Part shown: in pieces, positions 1-7,184 of the stretch
Position numbering within the stretch: position 1 is the first letter of the stretch
Layout of the letters: the number at the start of each line of letters is the position of its first letter
DNA from: UBA6164 sp963979005
GTDB lineage: Bacteria > Patescibacteriota > Gracilibacteria > BD1-5 > UBA6164
Length of the DNA stretch: 15,669 nt
Assembly (NCBI GenBank): GCA_963979005.1
Contig: CAXBVF010000024.1
Coordinates: 1-15,669, forward strand
Direction of reading: 5' to 3'
The notes under the pieces: generated by a model
Databases searched by the model: none
Seen by the model: the letters and a program-made list of their open reading frames with translations, nothing else
What the model was told of the DNA's origin: nothing
Made by a program: the position numbers and the translations under genes

Positions 1-1
1 G

Positions 2-2236
2 TTCAAAATTAAGTCTCAACATAGTTTCATCAACTTCTTTTAATCTTACTTTTATTTCTTCTCATAATCTATATCTTTTTCAAGTAGATAAATCAACATG
101 CTCTTGTAAACTTTCTACAAATTCACTTCTATCAAGTTCTACAAATCATTCAGAAGTATCTTTTAAAGCAACAAAAAATCATTTTTGTAATACTCAACTA
201 ATAACTCAATCAAATTCTTCTCAAACTTTGTCTTTATAAAACTGAACTGTATAATAATCCCTGACTTTGTATTCTAATTTTTCTGCTTTTCTTTCTTTAT
301 CAGAACAATGTTTAGAAACTTTTTCGAGTAGATTTTCATAGTATAACACTCTAGATTTATTTAGTTTTCATGCTAATTTTTCTTTTATAATTCTATGGAT
401 TTGAAGATCGGGATATCTCCTAATTGGAGAAGTAAAATGACTATAAAAACTAAGTCATAAACCAAAATGTCAGAAATTTTCTTTACTATACACTGCTTTT
501 GAGAGAGCTCTCAATACTGCTTTTTCTAAGAACATTTTTTTCGCCTCATCTAGTTTAGAAACACTATTTAATAAATTTGAAAATTCTTTAGTATTACCAT
601 TTTTAAATTGAAATTTTATTCAAAATAAATTAAGAGTATCTTGAAGTTTTATCAAATCTTCTCATTTTGGTTCTTCATGAATTCTATACAAAAATGGAAA
701 ACTAGAAAACTCACGACTCACAGCTTCATTAGCACTTATCATAAACTCTTCTATCAATTTATTTGAATCATATCTAGGATATTCTTTTATTGATTCTGGA
801 TTTCATTCAGCATCCAATATAATTTTTGTCTCTGGAAATTCAAAATTGAGCACTCAAGTTCATTCTCTATAAGTTTTTATTTTTTCTTTTAATTCATTAG
901 ATATTTGAAGTTTTTTTATTAATTCAGTAGTTATTTTTCATCAGAATAATAAAGTTTTTCATTCCTTTAAAGAACCTCTCTCTTGAATTCTCTCTCCCTT
1001 GGGAGGGAAAGAGGCTACATTTTTATGTTCTTGCTCCCTCTCCTTTGGAGGAGAGGGTTGGGGTGAGGTTAATATTTCATCTACTTCTCCATAAGTTAAT
1101 CTAAAATCACTAGAAATAATAGATTCATATACCTTTTGTGACTGTATTTTTCAATTATTTCAAATAGTCATTTCACAAGTAAGAGTAAGTTTCTGAGTAT
1201 TTGGATTTAAACTACATAAATCATTACTAAGTTTTTCTGGTAGCATAGGTATCACTCTATCTACAAGATAAGTAGATGTAGCTCTTTTATATGCCTCTGT
1301 ATCAAGTAAATTTCATTCTTTCACGTAATCAGAAACATCAGCAATATGTACATATAATTTATATCATCATTTTTCAAGTATTTTTATAGAAATAGCATCA
1401 TCCAAATCTTTTGCATCAGCTCAATCAATGGTAAATGTAAATAATTTAGTTAAATCTTCTCTTGCGCCCTCTCTTCTCAAAGGAGAGGCTTGGGGTGAGC
1501 TTATTTTTTCTGCATAACTTATAAGCTCATCACTAAAATTAATTCTAGCTCATCACTCAATTATTAATCATAGAACATCTATTTTTTTATCTCATTTTTT
1601 TCAAATAATTTCTTTTATTACTCATTCTGGATTTTTTCATTTCCAGTCAGTTACATAAACTCATACGATATCACTAGCTTGTGCCTCCATACTAAATTTA
1701 CCTGGAACAAAAATATCAGTTTTTACACTTGGATTATTAGGAACAACAAATCAGAATCTATTATCTTTTCCAGGTCTATATTCTCAAACTATTAGATCTA
1801 ATTTTCTCTCTATTACACGAATTACTGTAGCCTCTTCTTTTCATTTAAATACTTTTGTAGTAGCCTCAACTTTATCTCAATCTAATGCTCCATTTTTATT
1901 ATCAGAAAATACAAAAAATCATTTATCTATTCATTCAACATCAATAAATCAAAAGTCTCCTCTTCATTGTGAGAATACTCATTCAATAGTATTTTCATTT
2001 TTTTCTTTTACTACTATTTTGTATTTTTCAATAATTTTTACTACTTTTGCCTCTCTACTTTTTCACTTAGTATTTTTTATTTCTACTACCTCTACCATAT
2101 CTCCATTTCAAGCATTTTTAGAATTTCTAAGAGCCACAAAAAAATCATCTTTATTTTTCTGTTTATCTTCAGGTATTACAAATGCAAAATTTTCTTTTTT
2201 ATCAAATTTTCAAATAATTGTATTATTTTCTTTCAT
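2..2236 (-). CDS. rnr: Ribonuclease R (RNase II/RNB family exoribonuclease), 3' end outside window
   Basis: This enzyme degrades structured RNA processively from the 3' end in the cytoplasm. With TGA read as Gly, 745 codons are open from ATG at 2236 to the window edge. Seen in order: N-terminal OB/cold-shock-like repeats (about residues 5-60, 77-140 and 145-215), an RNB catalytic domain starting with TIDGADAKDLDDAIS near residue 270 (the Asp cluster that binds Mg), the catalytic-domain motif FYSHFTSPIRRYPDL near residue 600, and an S1 domain from about residue 665 with GVISGVLQKGFFVAL. The window ends inside or just after the S1 domain; family members are usually 700-820 residues, so little is missing. 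Two proline- and charge-rich segments (about residues 246-258 and 389-422) are palindromic repeat insertions that keep the frame. It has its own promoter, divergent from tRNA-Leu. No Shine-Dalgarno sequence is seen at the start. Confidence 0.97.
972..1068 (-). repeat. In-frame palindromic repeat insertion in rnr, copy A (compound)
   Basis: This is a GC-rich island inside an AT-rich gene. Read on the minus strand it begins CTCACCCCAACCCTCTCC, followed by a perfect 9-bp stem (CCCTCTCCT / AGGAGAGGG, loop CCAA), and after about 15 bases a second imperfect hairpin (CTCTTTCCCT / AGGGAGAGAG). It is translated in frame as roughly 35 residues containing TSPQPSPPKERE, without stops. It falls in a part of the RNB domain (after LTYGEVDEIL) that is variable in length in the family, so it probably forms a surface loop. 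Its first half matches copy B. Confidence 0.85.
1461..1500 (-). repeat. In-frame palindromic repeat insertion in rnr, copy B
   Basis: Read on the minus strand this segment begins CTCACCCCAAGCCTCTCC and ends AGAGAGGGCGCAAG, matching the first half of copy A apart from a few substitutions and a small length change in the hairpin loop. It is translated in frame as SSPQASPLRREGA. It lies in the linker just before the catalytic RNB domain (EDLTKLFTFTID), a place where extra residues are likely to be tolerated. Confidence 0.8.
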
Positions 2237-2263
2237 TATAATTTTATTTTAAATATCCTACTC

Positions 2264-2291
2264 ATTATAACTTTTACAAAAAATTTGCAAA
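2264..2291 (-). promoter_or_regulatory. Promoter of rnr
   Basis: On the minus strand there is TTTGCA (2286-2291), a 16-base spacer and a perfect TATAAT (2264-2269). Transcription would start near 2257, about 20 bases before the rnr ATG. The -35 hexamer lies inside the palindrome TTTGCAAA (2284-2291), which is shared with the opposite promoter. Confidence 0.65.
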
Positions 2292-2311
2292 AAAATACTT
2301 TTATATATAAT
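2284..2311 (+). promoter_or_regulatory. Promoter of the tRNA-Leu transcript
   Basis: On the plus strand there is TTTGCA (2284-2289), a 16-base spacer and TATAAT (2306-2311). It is back to back with the rnr promoter, sharing the TTTGCAAA palindrome. The predicted start near 2318 falls in the perfect palindrome GACGCGTC (2315-2322), leaving a leader of about 60 bases before the tRNA. Confidence 0.65.
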
Positions 2312-2336
2312 AAAGACGCGTCAAATGATGCTATAT

Positions 2337-2360
2337 GGGGCCCTTCACGGGGCTCCACCA
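2337..2360 (+). other. tRNA-Ala-like acceptor microhelix ending in ACCA
   Basis: GGGGCCC (2337-2343) pairs with GGGCTCC (2350-2356) over 7 bp with one G.T pair at the third position, closed by the 6-base loop TTCACG and followed directly by ACCA (2357-2360). Seven base pairs, a G3.U70 wobble, discriminator A73 and an encoded CCA are the known alanine-tRNA acceptor features. There is no D, anticodon or T arm. It lies in the leader of the tRNA-Leu transcript, in an otherwise AT-rich stretch. It could be a deletion remnant of a tRNA-Ala, a functional small RNA, or simply a leader hairpin. Confidence 0.5.
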
Positions 2361-2377
2361 TAGTTTATACTAAATAT

Positions 2378-2462
2378 GCCTGGATGGTGGAATTGGTAGA
2401 CACGAGGGACTCAAAATCCCTTTTCTTCGGAAGTGAGGGTTCGATTCCCTTTCCAGGTACCA
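2378..2462 (+). tRNA. tRNA-Leu (anticodon CAA, codon TTG)
   Basis: A class II tRNA with encoded CCA. The acceptor stem is GCCTGGA / TCCAGGT (first pair G.T), the anticodon stem AGGGA / TCCCT closes the loop CTCAAAA with CAA at 2412-2414, an extended variable arm (TTTCTTCGGAAG region) follows, then a T arm GAGGG-TTCGATT-CCCTT, discriminator A and CCA. The long variable arm, anticodon and A73 all indicate leucine. A strong terminator follows. Confidence 0.95.
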
Positions 2463-2473
2463 TAAAAGATTTA

Positions 2474-2511
2474 AAAAAGATTAACTTAAATTATAGTTAA
2501 TCTTTTTTTTT
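2474..2511 (+). terminator. Rho-independent terminator of tRNA-Leu
   Basis: A perfect 13-bp stem, AAAAAGATTAACT / AGTTAATCTTTTT, with loop TAAATTAT, continues into a run of T that ends at 2511. It sits 11 bases after the tRNA. Confidence 0.85.
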
Positions 2512-2540
2512 ATAAAGAGCCACCTATATTCAACCATTTT

Positions 2541-2569
2541 TTGACTTTTTACTAAATTTATGTTTAAAT
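2541..2569 (+). promoter_or_regulatory. Possible promoter of the YgjV-like gene
   Basis: TTGACT (2541-2546), a 17-base spacer and TTAAAT (2564-2569). A second perfect TATAAT at 2584-2589 lies only 5 bases before the ATG; if used it would give a leaderless transcript, but it has no good -35 element. Confidence 0.4.
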
Positions 2570-2594
2570 AATAATATATTAAATATAATGAACT

Positions 2595-3212
2595 ATGGAA
2601 GAAGTAATAAACATATATTTACAAAATCCTATATGACAAACATTTTGATTAATTTGAATGATATGAGCAATAATTGCTTTTACACAAAAAAATGATAAAA
2701 ATGTTATTAAAATATTAGCAATAGCTAATGTTTTTTGGGTTATTCATTTTTTATTAATGTGATTGTATACTTGAGTTGTTATGGTATTAGTTGCAATAAT
2801 TAGATTATATTTATCACTTAAATTTAATAAAAACTTTAAAATATTTATATATATTTCGTTAATAACTTTAATAGTTTGAATATTAACATTTAAAGATTAT
2901 TCATCAATATTCCCTATACTAGCATCACTTTTAGCTACATATGCATTTTTCTATTTAGAAAGAATAAGGTTGAGATTAGCTTTATTATTATGTTCAAGTT
3001 TTTGGCTTAGCTATAATTATATCCATTTCTCTATATGATGAATAGCAACAGAAAGTATACTACATGTAGTTCATTTAATAACAATATATAGGATTATATT
3101 CTATAAACAAAATATAATATCATATTTAAAATCTAAAATAAAAATTGATTATGATAGATATTTAACAATTGTAGATTTTATAAGAATAAGATTCAAAGCT
3201 AAAAAGAAATAA
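2595..3212 (+). CDS. YgjV-like inner-membrane protein
   Basis: This 205-residue protein is nearly all hydrophobic helices, with about six membrane segments and a short basic C-terminus (RIRFKAKKK). The layout matches the YgjV family (Imp-YgjV), whose function is not established: an N-terminal helix containing GLIGMIGAIIAFTQKND, a segment with WVIHFLLMGLYTG, and a late IGGIATESIL segment followed by a helix ending in ITIYRI. In this family the late segment reads similarly (IGG...E). Many of the glycines are TGA. The start at 2595 was chosen because the ATG seven bases upstream is in another frame. It stands alone between two terminators and converges with the metallopeptidase gene. Assignment rests on remembered family pattern. 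Confidence 0.7.
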
Positions 3213-3223
3213 ATTAACAGCAT

Positions 3224-3260
3224 AAAAAAAAGATTAGCTTAAAATTAAGTTAATCTTTTT
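3224..3260. terminator. Bidirectional terminator between convergent genes
   Basis: The hairpin AAAAAGATTAGCTT / AAGTTAATCTTTTT (one G.T pair) has A and T runs on both sides. It can end the YgjV-like transcript on the plus strand and the metallopeptidase transcript on the minus strand. Confidence 0.8.
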
Positions 3261-3264
3261 ATTA

Positions 3265-4503
3265 TTATAAATATTTATATAACATTTTTCATCATTCATA
3301 AATATAATTTATATTATTATCATAGTTATCTGGTAAGTATGGAACAGTATCATTATGATTTAAAGAATCCACAATCTCATCTTTCCATAATTTAGAAATA
3401 AGCTCTAGTGCCTGATTTATTGTACGGGATACTCATAAGGTTTGTGTAATTTTACATATTATTTTATTTATTTTTTCTTTTTCTTCATTTAGTTTATTAA
3501 TTTCAGCCTTTTTAAAAGCAACATCTACACTATCAAAACTATGAACTAATTTTATTTCATCTATCTTATTCTGTATAAAGCTTTCAATATTAAATAAATA
3601 AAATCAAGGCATTAAATAATCCTTAAATAATTTTTTTAATTTTTCTTTATCTATCTTTGACTCTCAAATAAGCTTATAATGTTCTCTATTCTTTCATGGT
3701 AAATTATTATAAAAATCTTGTTTAGGTCAAAAAACATTAGATTTAGCCTGTCCCCAACTTGCAGACAATTCATCAAGATAAAACATTTGATTCTCATATC
3801 TTTCGTAATCTATAGTCTTGATAGAAGGATGAGCTGAATCTAAATTAATAGAATCAGAAAACATATTACTAATTAATTCAGAATCCTCAGCAACATATGA
3901 ACTTTTACTAGAAAATCAAGATGTTGGATCAGAGAACCTATTTGCTGTTTGGAAATCAAGCTTATTATTATTTCTAAGTAATTCATCTCATAAAGTAGTA
4001 TTTAAGTGATGTTGGAATTCATGGTGAAGAGTCGTATCAGGAGAAACATTATCTGTTCTTTCAGATTTATTAACATCTATTCATAAAACAGAAAATGAAA
4101 CTCAATTATATGCTACATGATTTTTTGATCATCTACCTGTATTTTTAAAATAATCTGGAGTTTTTTTTGATGAATCATAAATACACACTAAAGCTCATCA
4201 CACAACTACATAATCACTTGATCATTCAAATCTTCAACTAGATCATTTATAAAAAGTTAAAGCTGTTTCATTCATTTTTTTAATAACTTCATTTTCTGAA
4301 CTAAGTATATTTAATTCAAGTAAATCTGACCTATCAATTCTTCCAGAATCATTTATTGAAACTTTGTTTCTAAACATTAATTGAATAGAGTGAAGAAAAT
4401 CAATCATAGAAACAAACTCATTATTAACATCAATTATATTATGAGTATTTTTTGATTCATCATTAGTTATATATTTTTCACTTCATCCTGGTTTATCTAA
4501 CAT
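3265..4503 (-). CDS. Putative HExxH zinc metallopeptidase, family not recognised
   Basis: A 412-residue protein that I do not recognise as a named family. It contains TTLHHEFQHHLN, an HExxH motif at H161-E162-F-Q-H165. It is followed about 80 residues later by YLDELSASW with E245, a plausible third zinc ligand as in gluzincin-type peptidases. There is no signal peptide or membrane helix, so it is probably cytoplasmic, or exported by another route. The C-terminal third is Lys/Glu/Asn-rich and probably helical. Before the motif lies a glycine- and serine-rich stretch (FYKGSSGRFEGSSDYVVVGG). It has its own promoter and shares a terminator with the convergent upstream gene. Zinc binding and peptidase activity are inferred from the motif only. 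Confidence 0.6.
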
Positions 4504-4531
4504 AAAACAAATATTTATAATTATTAATTTT

Positions 4532-4560
4532 ATTTTAACACATTATTTAAAAAATTTCAA
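4532..4560 (-). promoter_or_regulatory. Promoter of the HExxH protein gene
   Basis: On the minus strand there is TTGAAA (4555-4560), a 17-base spacer and TAAAAT (4532-4537), giving a start near 4525, about 22 bases before the ATG. Confidence 0.6.
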
Positions 4561-4584
4561 AATAGAGATAAATATTAGAACAAC

Positions 4585-4612
4585 TTGAATTTTTCCAATA
4601 CTTCTGTATTAT
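4585..4612 (+). promoter_or_regulatory. Promoter of the 57-residue membrane protein gene
   Basis: TTGAAT (4585-4590), a 16-base spacer and TATTAT (4607-4612). The start would be near 4619, 20 bases before the ATG. It is divergent from the HExxH protein promoter. Confidence 0.6.
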
Positions 4613-4638
4613 TTAAGTAATAATTTTTAAAAATAAAT

Positions 4639-4812
4639 ATGTTTCAGAAAATAAAGAAAAAAATAAAATTACTTAAAATACTAGGAATAATTATTGCATC
4701 ATTATTTGTATTAATGATTATCACTAATATATATTTAAACTACAAAGTAATAAAGTTAGAAAATAATATAGAAAAACTAAATCTTAGTATTTTTGATACA
4801 ATGGTTAATTAA
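4639..4812 (+). CDS. Small single-helix membrane protein (57 aa)
   Basis: The start is basic (MFQKIKKKIK), then comes one hydrophobic helix (about residues 13-34, IIIASLFVLMIITNIYL), then a short amphipathic segment (VIKLENNIEKLNLSIF) that could form a coiled coil. The basic N-terminus predicts the N-terminus in the cytoplasm and the short tail outside. This is the architecture of FtsB/FtsL-like or small regulatory membrane peptides, but it is too short to assign. A good promoter lies upstream and ATG is the first possible start. It uses no TGA codons. Confidence 0.55.
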   Translation: MFQKIKKKIKLLKILGIIIASLFVLMIITNIYLNYKVIKLENNIEKLNLSIFDTMVN

Positions 4813-4813
4813 T

Positions 4814-4841
4814 TTGACTTATATATAAATCACTATATATT
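4814..4841 (+). promoter_or_regulatory. Promoter of the 67-residue ORF, next to a TTTGCAAA palindrome
   Basis: TTGACT (4814-4819), a 16-base spacer and TATATT (4836-4841). The predicted start falls at the end of the palindrome TTTGCAAA (4841-4848), the same 8-mer as in the rnr/tRNA-Leu promoter region. Confidence 0.5.
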
Positions 4842-4866
4842 TTGCAAATTAAAAATAAACTAAAAA

Positions 4867-5070
4867 ATGAAAAAAATAGAAGAACAACAATGGACAAATA
4901 TTTGAAAAGCAAACTATGATACTGAAACATTAATTAGATTGTTTTGAAGTGAGCAAAGATGAATTAACTATATACAAAATCTAAAACCAAAAATGCCATA
5001 TGATATAATTAATTATCAAGAATATTATCGTATATATGTAAAAGAGAAAATTGAAAATTCAGTAAAATAA
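4867..5070 (+). CDS. Small hypothetical protein (67 aa)
   Basis: An unrecognised soluble protein starting MKKIEEQQWTNIG. It is aromatic and charged, without a signal peptide or membrane helix. Three glycines are TGA, including those in IGKANYD and LFGSEQRG, which supports table 25 decoding across its length. It lies 54 bases after the small membrane protein, has its own plausible promoter in that gap, and is closed by a clear terminator at 5071. That framing, more than any similarity, argues that it is real. Confidence 0.5.
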
Positions 5071-5098
5071 AAAAGCTAAATAATATTTAGCTTTTTTA
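5071..5098. terminator. Bidirectional terminator between convergent genes
   Basis: AAAGCTAAAT / ATTTAGCTTT with a 3-base loop and flanking A and T runs. It starts right after the TAA of the 67-residue ORF and overlaps the stop codon of the OB protein on the minus strand. Confidence 0.8.
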
Positions 5099-5722
5099 TT
5101 TTACTATTCTCACAATAACTCAATCAGGATTTTTTCATCAAGTTTTAATAATTTTTACCTCAACAATATCACCATTTTTTGCTCAATTTTTTCTAGATCC
5201 TGCAATAAAGATATCACTGTTTTTTCATTCATCCGGAATTACAAAACCAAACTTATCATTATCCTTATATTTTCATACTATTAACTCATCCTCGGTTTCA
5301 AAAATCTTCACTACTATCGCTTCATCTTTTCACTTGAATTCAATTATTTCAGCTTTTACTTTATCTCAATCCTTAGCTCAGTTTTTCTTATCACCATAAA
5401 CAAAAAAACCTTTTTCACGTCATTCAACATCTATAAATCCAAAATTTCAATCTCAACCTGAATAAATTCATTCAACAAATTTAGCTTTTTTTTGAGGACT
5501 TCTTCAAAAAACCTTTATTATCTTTGCCTCAGGCTTTTTTCATTTATATTTTTTTAATTCTCTAGCCTCAACCTTGTCTCAATCTTGAGCTAATCAGAAA
5601 TTATCTTTATCTATATAAAAATCTCCTCCATAATATTCCCTATCTTCTGGAATAAAAAATCAAAAATCATCTCATCCTTGAAATTTTCAAATCATTAATT
5701 CATTTTCCTTTGTTTTTTTCAT
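5096..5722 (-). CDS. Stand-alone tandem OB/cold-shock-like protein, paralogous to the RNase R N-terminus
   Basis: These 208 residues consist of three repeats of one module: about residues 9-65 (GGDDFGFFIPED ... AQDGDKVEARE), 80-135 (GGDGNFGFIDVEG ... AKDGDKVKAEI) and 145-205 (DKFGFVIPDEG ... AKNGDIVEVKI). Each repeat has the FGF aromatic RNA-binding patch and the A..GD.VE strand of OB_RNB/cold-shock folds. The second and third repeats closely resemble the N-terminal repeats of rnr at 1-2236 (for example GFIDVEG-x-KGFFV and KNPEGV/KNPDGV). No RNB or S1 domain follows; the gene ends in TAA within a terminator. A single-stranded RNA binding or chaperone role is likely; a partner role with RNase R is inference. 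Its promoter is TTGATT-16-TATTAT. Confidence 0.8.
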
Positions 5723-5751
5723 TTTTTTTAATAAAAAATTAATTCTCGTGA

Positions 5752-5779
5752 ATAATAACTAAAAATAAGAAATAATCAA
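5752..5779 (-). promoter_or_regulatory. Promoter of the OB-repeat protein gene
   Basis: On the minus strand there is TTGATT (5774-5779), a 16-base spacer and TATTAT (5752-5757). The start would be near 5745, 23 bases before the ATG. Confidence 0.5.
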
Positions 5780-5789
5780 TATTATAAAA

Positions 5790-5817
5790 TTTGCAATTAT
5801 ATTTTTATGTGTATAAT
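5790..5817 (+). promoter_or_regulatory. Promoter of radA
   Basis: TTTGCA (5790-5795), a 16-base spacer and TATAAT (5812-5817). This has the same -35 hexamer, spacer length and -10 as the tRNA-Leu and rnr promoters. The start would be near 5824, about 24 bases before the ATG. Confidence 0.65.
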
Positions 5818-5847
5818 AGGTATATATTATTAATAATTACTCAATTT

Positions 5848-7167
5848 ATGTACCTATGCAGCAACTGTTGAAATGAATCATTAAAATGGCAATGACAATG
5901 TGGTTTTTGTAAAGAATGGAGTACTTTAAAAGAATTTAAAGAAGCTAAAATTTCATGAGCAACATGAACTAGTAAATGAGAAGCCAAAGAGCTAGCAAAT
6001 ATAAAAGAAATTAAAAAAGACTCTTCCCTAGAAAAAATTATAACTAAGTCTAGTGAATTAAACAACGTACTAGGATGATGAATTGTTCCTGGATGAGTAG
6101 TCTTATTATCATGAGAACCATGAATCTGAAAATCAACAATTACCCTGCAACTTGCAAATTATGTAAAAGAAAAAATAATATATATTTCATGAGAAGAAAC
6201 TCCATATCAAATATCGAGTAGAGCTAGTAGACTAGATGTAAAATCTGATAATATGCTAGTTCTTTGAGAATCATGCATAGAAAATGTATTAGAAACTCTA
6301 GCAAAAAATCCTTGTAAAATTCTAATTATAGATTCTATCTCTGTAATGCATTCTAGTAATATTACTTGAGTAGCATGAAGTATAACTCAAGTTAGATATA
6401 TCACAGAATTACTTGTAACATATGCAAAAACAACAAACACAGCAGTCTTTATAATCTGACATATAAATAAAGACTGAAATCTTGCATGACCAAAAACACT
6501 GGAACATATGGTAGATACAGTATTATATTTTGAATGAGATAAATATGATAATCTAAGAATATTGAGAGCACTTAAAAATAGGTTCTGAGCAACGTCAGAA
6601 ATAGGTATTTTTTCTATGTGAGAAAAGTGATTAATAGATCTTAAAAATCCATGATTAGAATTCATTAATAGTTCAGAAGCAACTATTTGATCTAGTTTAT
6701 CAATTACTATAGAATGAACTAGACCTATTATTATAGAAACTGAAAGTCTTACAACATATACAAAATTTGGTTACCCTAAAAGGTCAGCTAGATGAATTAA
6801 TTCCTCTAAGCTAGATTTAATCGTAGCTGTACTATGAAAATATAGCCAAATAAAGCTAGAATCTCATGATGTGTATACAAACATAGCCAGATGATTAAAA
6901 ATAGAAGAGCCTTGAATAGATTTGAGTTTAGCGGCATCTATAATTTCTAGCAAACTAAACAAAGCACTTGCAAAAGACTCAATATATGTATGAGAAATAT
7001 CTTTGACAGGAAAAGTCAAAAAACCAATACACCTAGAAAAAAGAATAAAAGAAGCAGAAAAAATGTGATTTGAAAATATTTATTGCCCAAAAACAGATAT
7101 AAAAACTAGCAAATCAAAAATTATTATGGTTAATAGTATAGTCGATTTAGTTTGATTTTTGAAATAA
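5848..7167 (+). CDS. radA: DNA repair protein RadA
   Basis: RadA is a RecA-like, DnaB-like ATPase that drives branch migration during homologous recombination. The 439-residue protein shows the full family layout: an N-terminal zinc finger C4-x2-C7 ... C18-x2-C21, the Walker A motif GEPGIGKST at residues 89-97, a Walker B ILIIDSISV, the RadA-specific KNRFG motif at 243-247, and a C-terminal Lon-protease-like domain (LSLAASIISS, VGEISLTGKVK). Family length is about 450-460 residues, so it is complete. All three P-loop glycines (6112-6114, 6121-6123, 6127-6129) are TGA, one of the clearest proofs of the recoded genetic code here. It is a single gene with its own promoter, convergent with the prepilin gene. 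Confidence 0.97.
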
Positions 7168-7184
7168 AATTATTATTAAAATAA

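Noticed and set aside
972..1500. CRISPR or insertion sequence as the source of the GC-rich repeats in rnr
   Set aside because: Spacing is irregular, there are no spacers, no transposase and no target duplications; the copies are short palindromic elements in frame with the protein.
2019..2252. Open frame on the plus strand opposite the start of rnr
   Set aside because: It is antisense to the conserved RNase R N-terminal repeats and has no family features; it exists because of T-rich complement composition.
2331..2362. Hairpin as part of RNase P RNA, tmRNA or SRP RNA
   Set aside because: GGGCTCCACC superficially resembles the start of RNase P RNA and GGGG...CTCCACCA resembles tmRNA ends, but none of the other conserved parts of these RNAs are present nearby.
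2337..2462. Integration scar (att duplication) at tRNA-Leu
   Set aside because: The ACCA-ended hairpin does not match the 3' end of tRNA-Leu, no second copy of the tRNA end is seen, and there is no integrase gene.
2285..2500. 71-codon open frame on the plus strand
   Set aside because: It runs through the promoter, the microhelix, the whole tRNA-Leu and the terminator, so it cannot be a real protein gene.
5841..6665. Two open frames on the minus strand across radA (5841-6065 and 6387-6665)
   Set aside because: They are shadows of radA, whose plus-strand frame carries the zinc finger, P-loop and KNRFG motif.
5848..7167. Numerous in-frame TGA codons suggesting that radA and most other genes are pseudogenes
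   Set aside because: The TGA codons fall at conserved glycine positions throughout the window, so they are sense codons rather than inactivating mutations.
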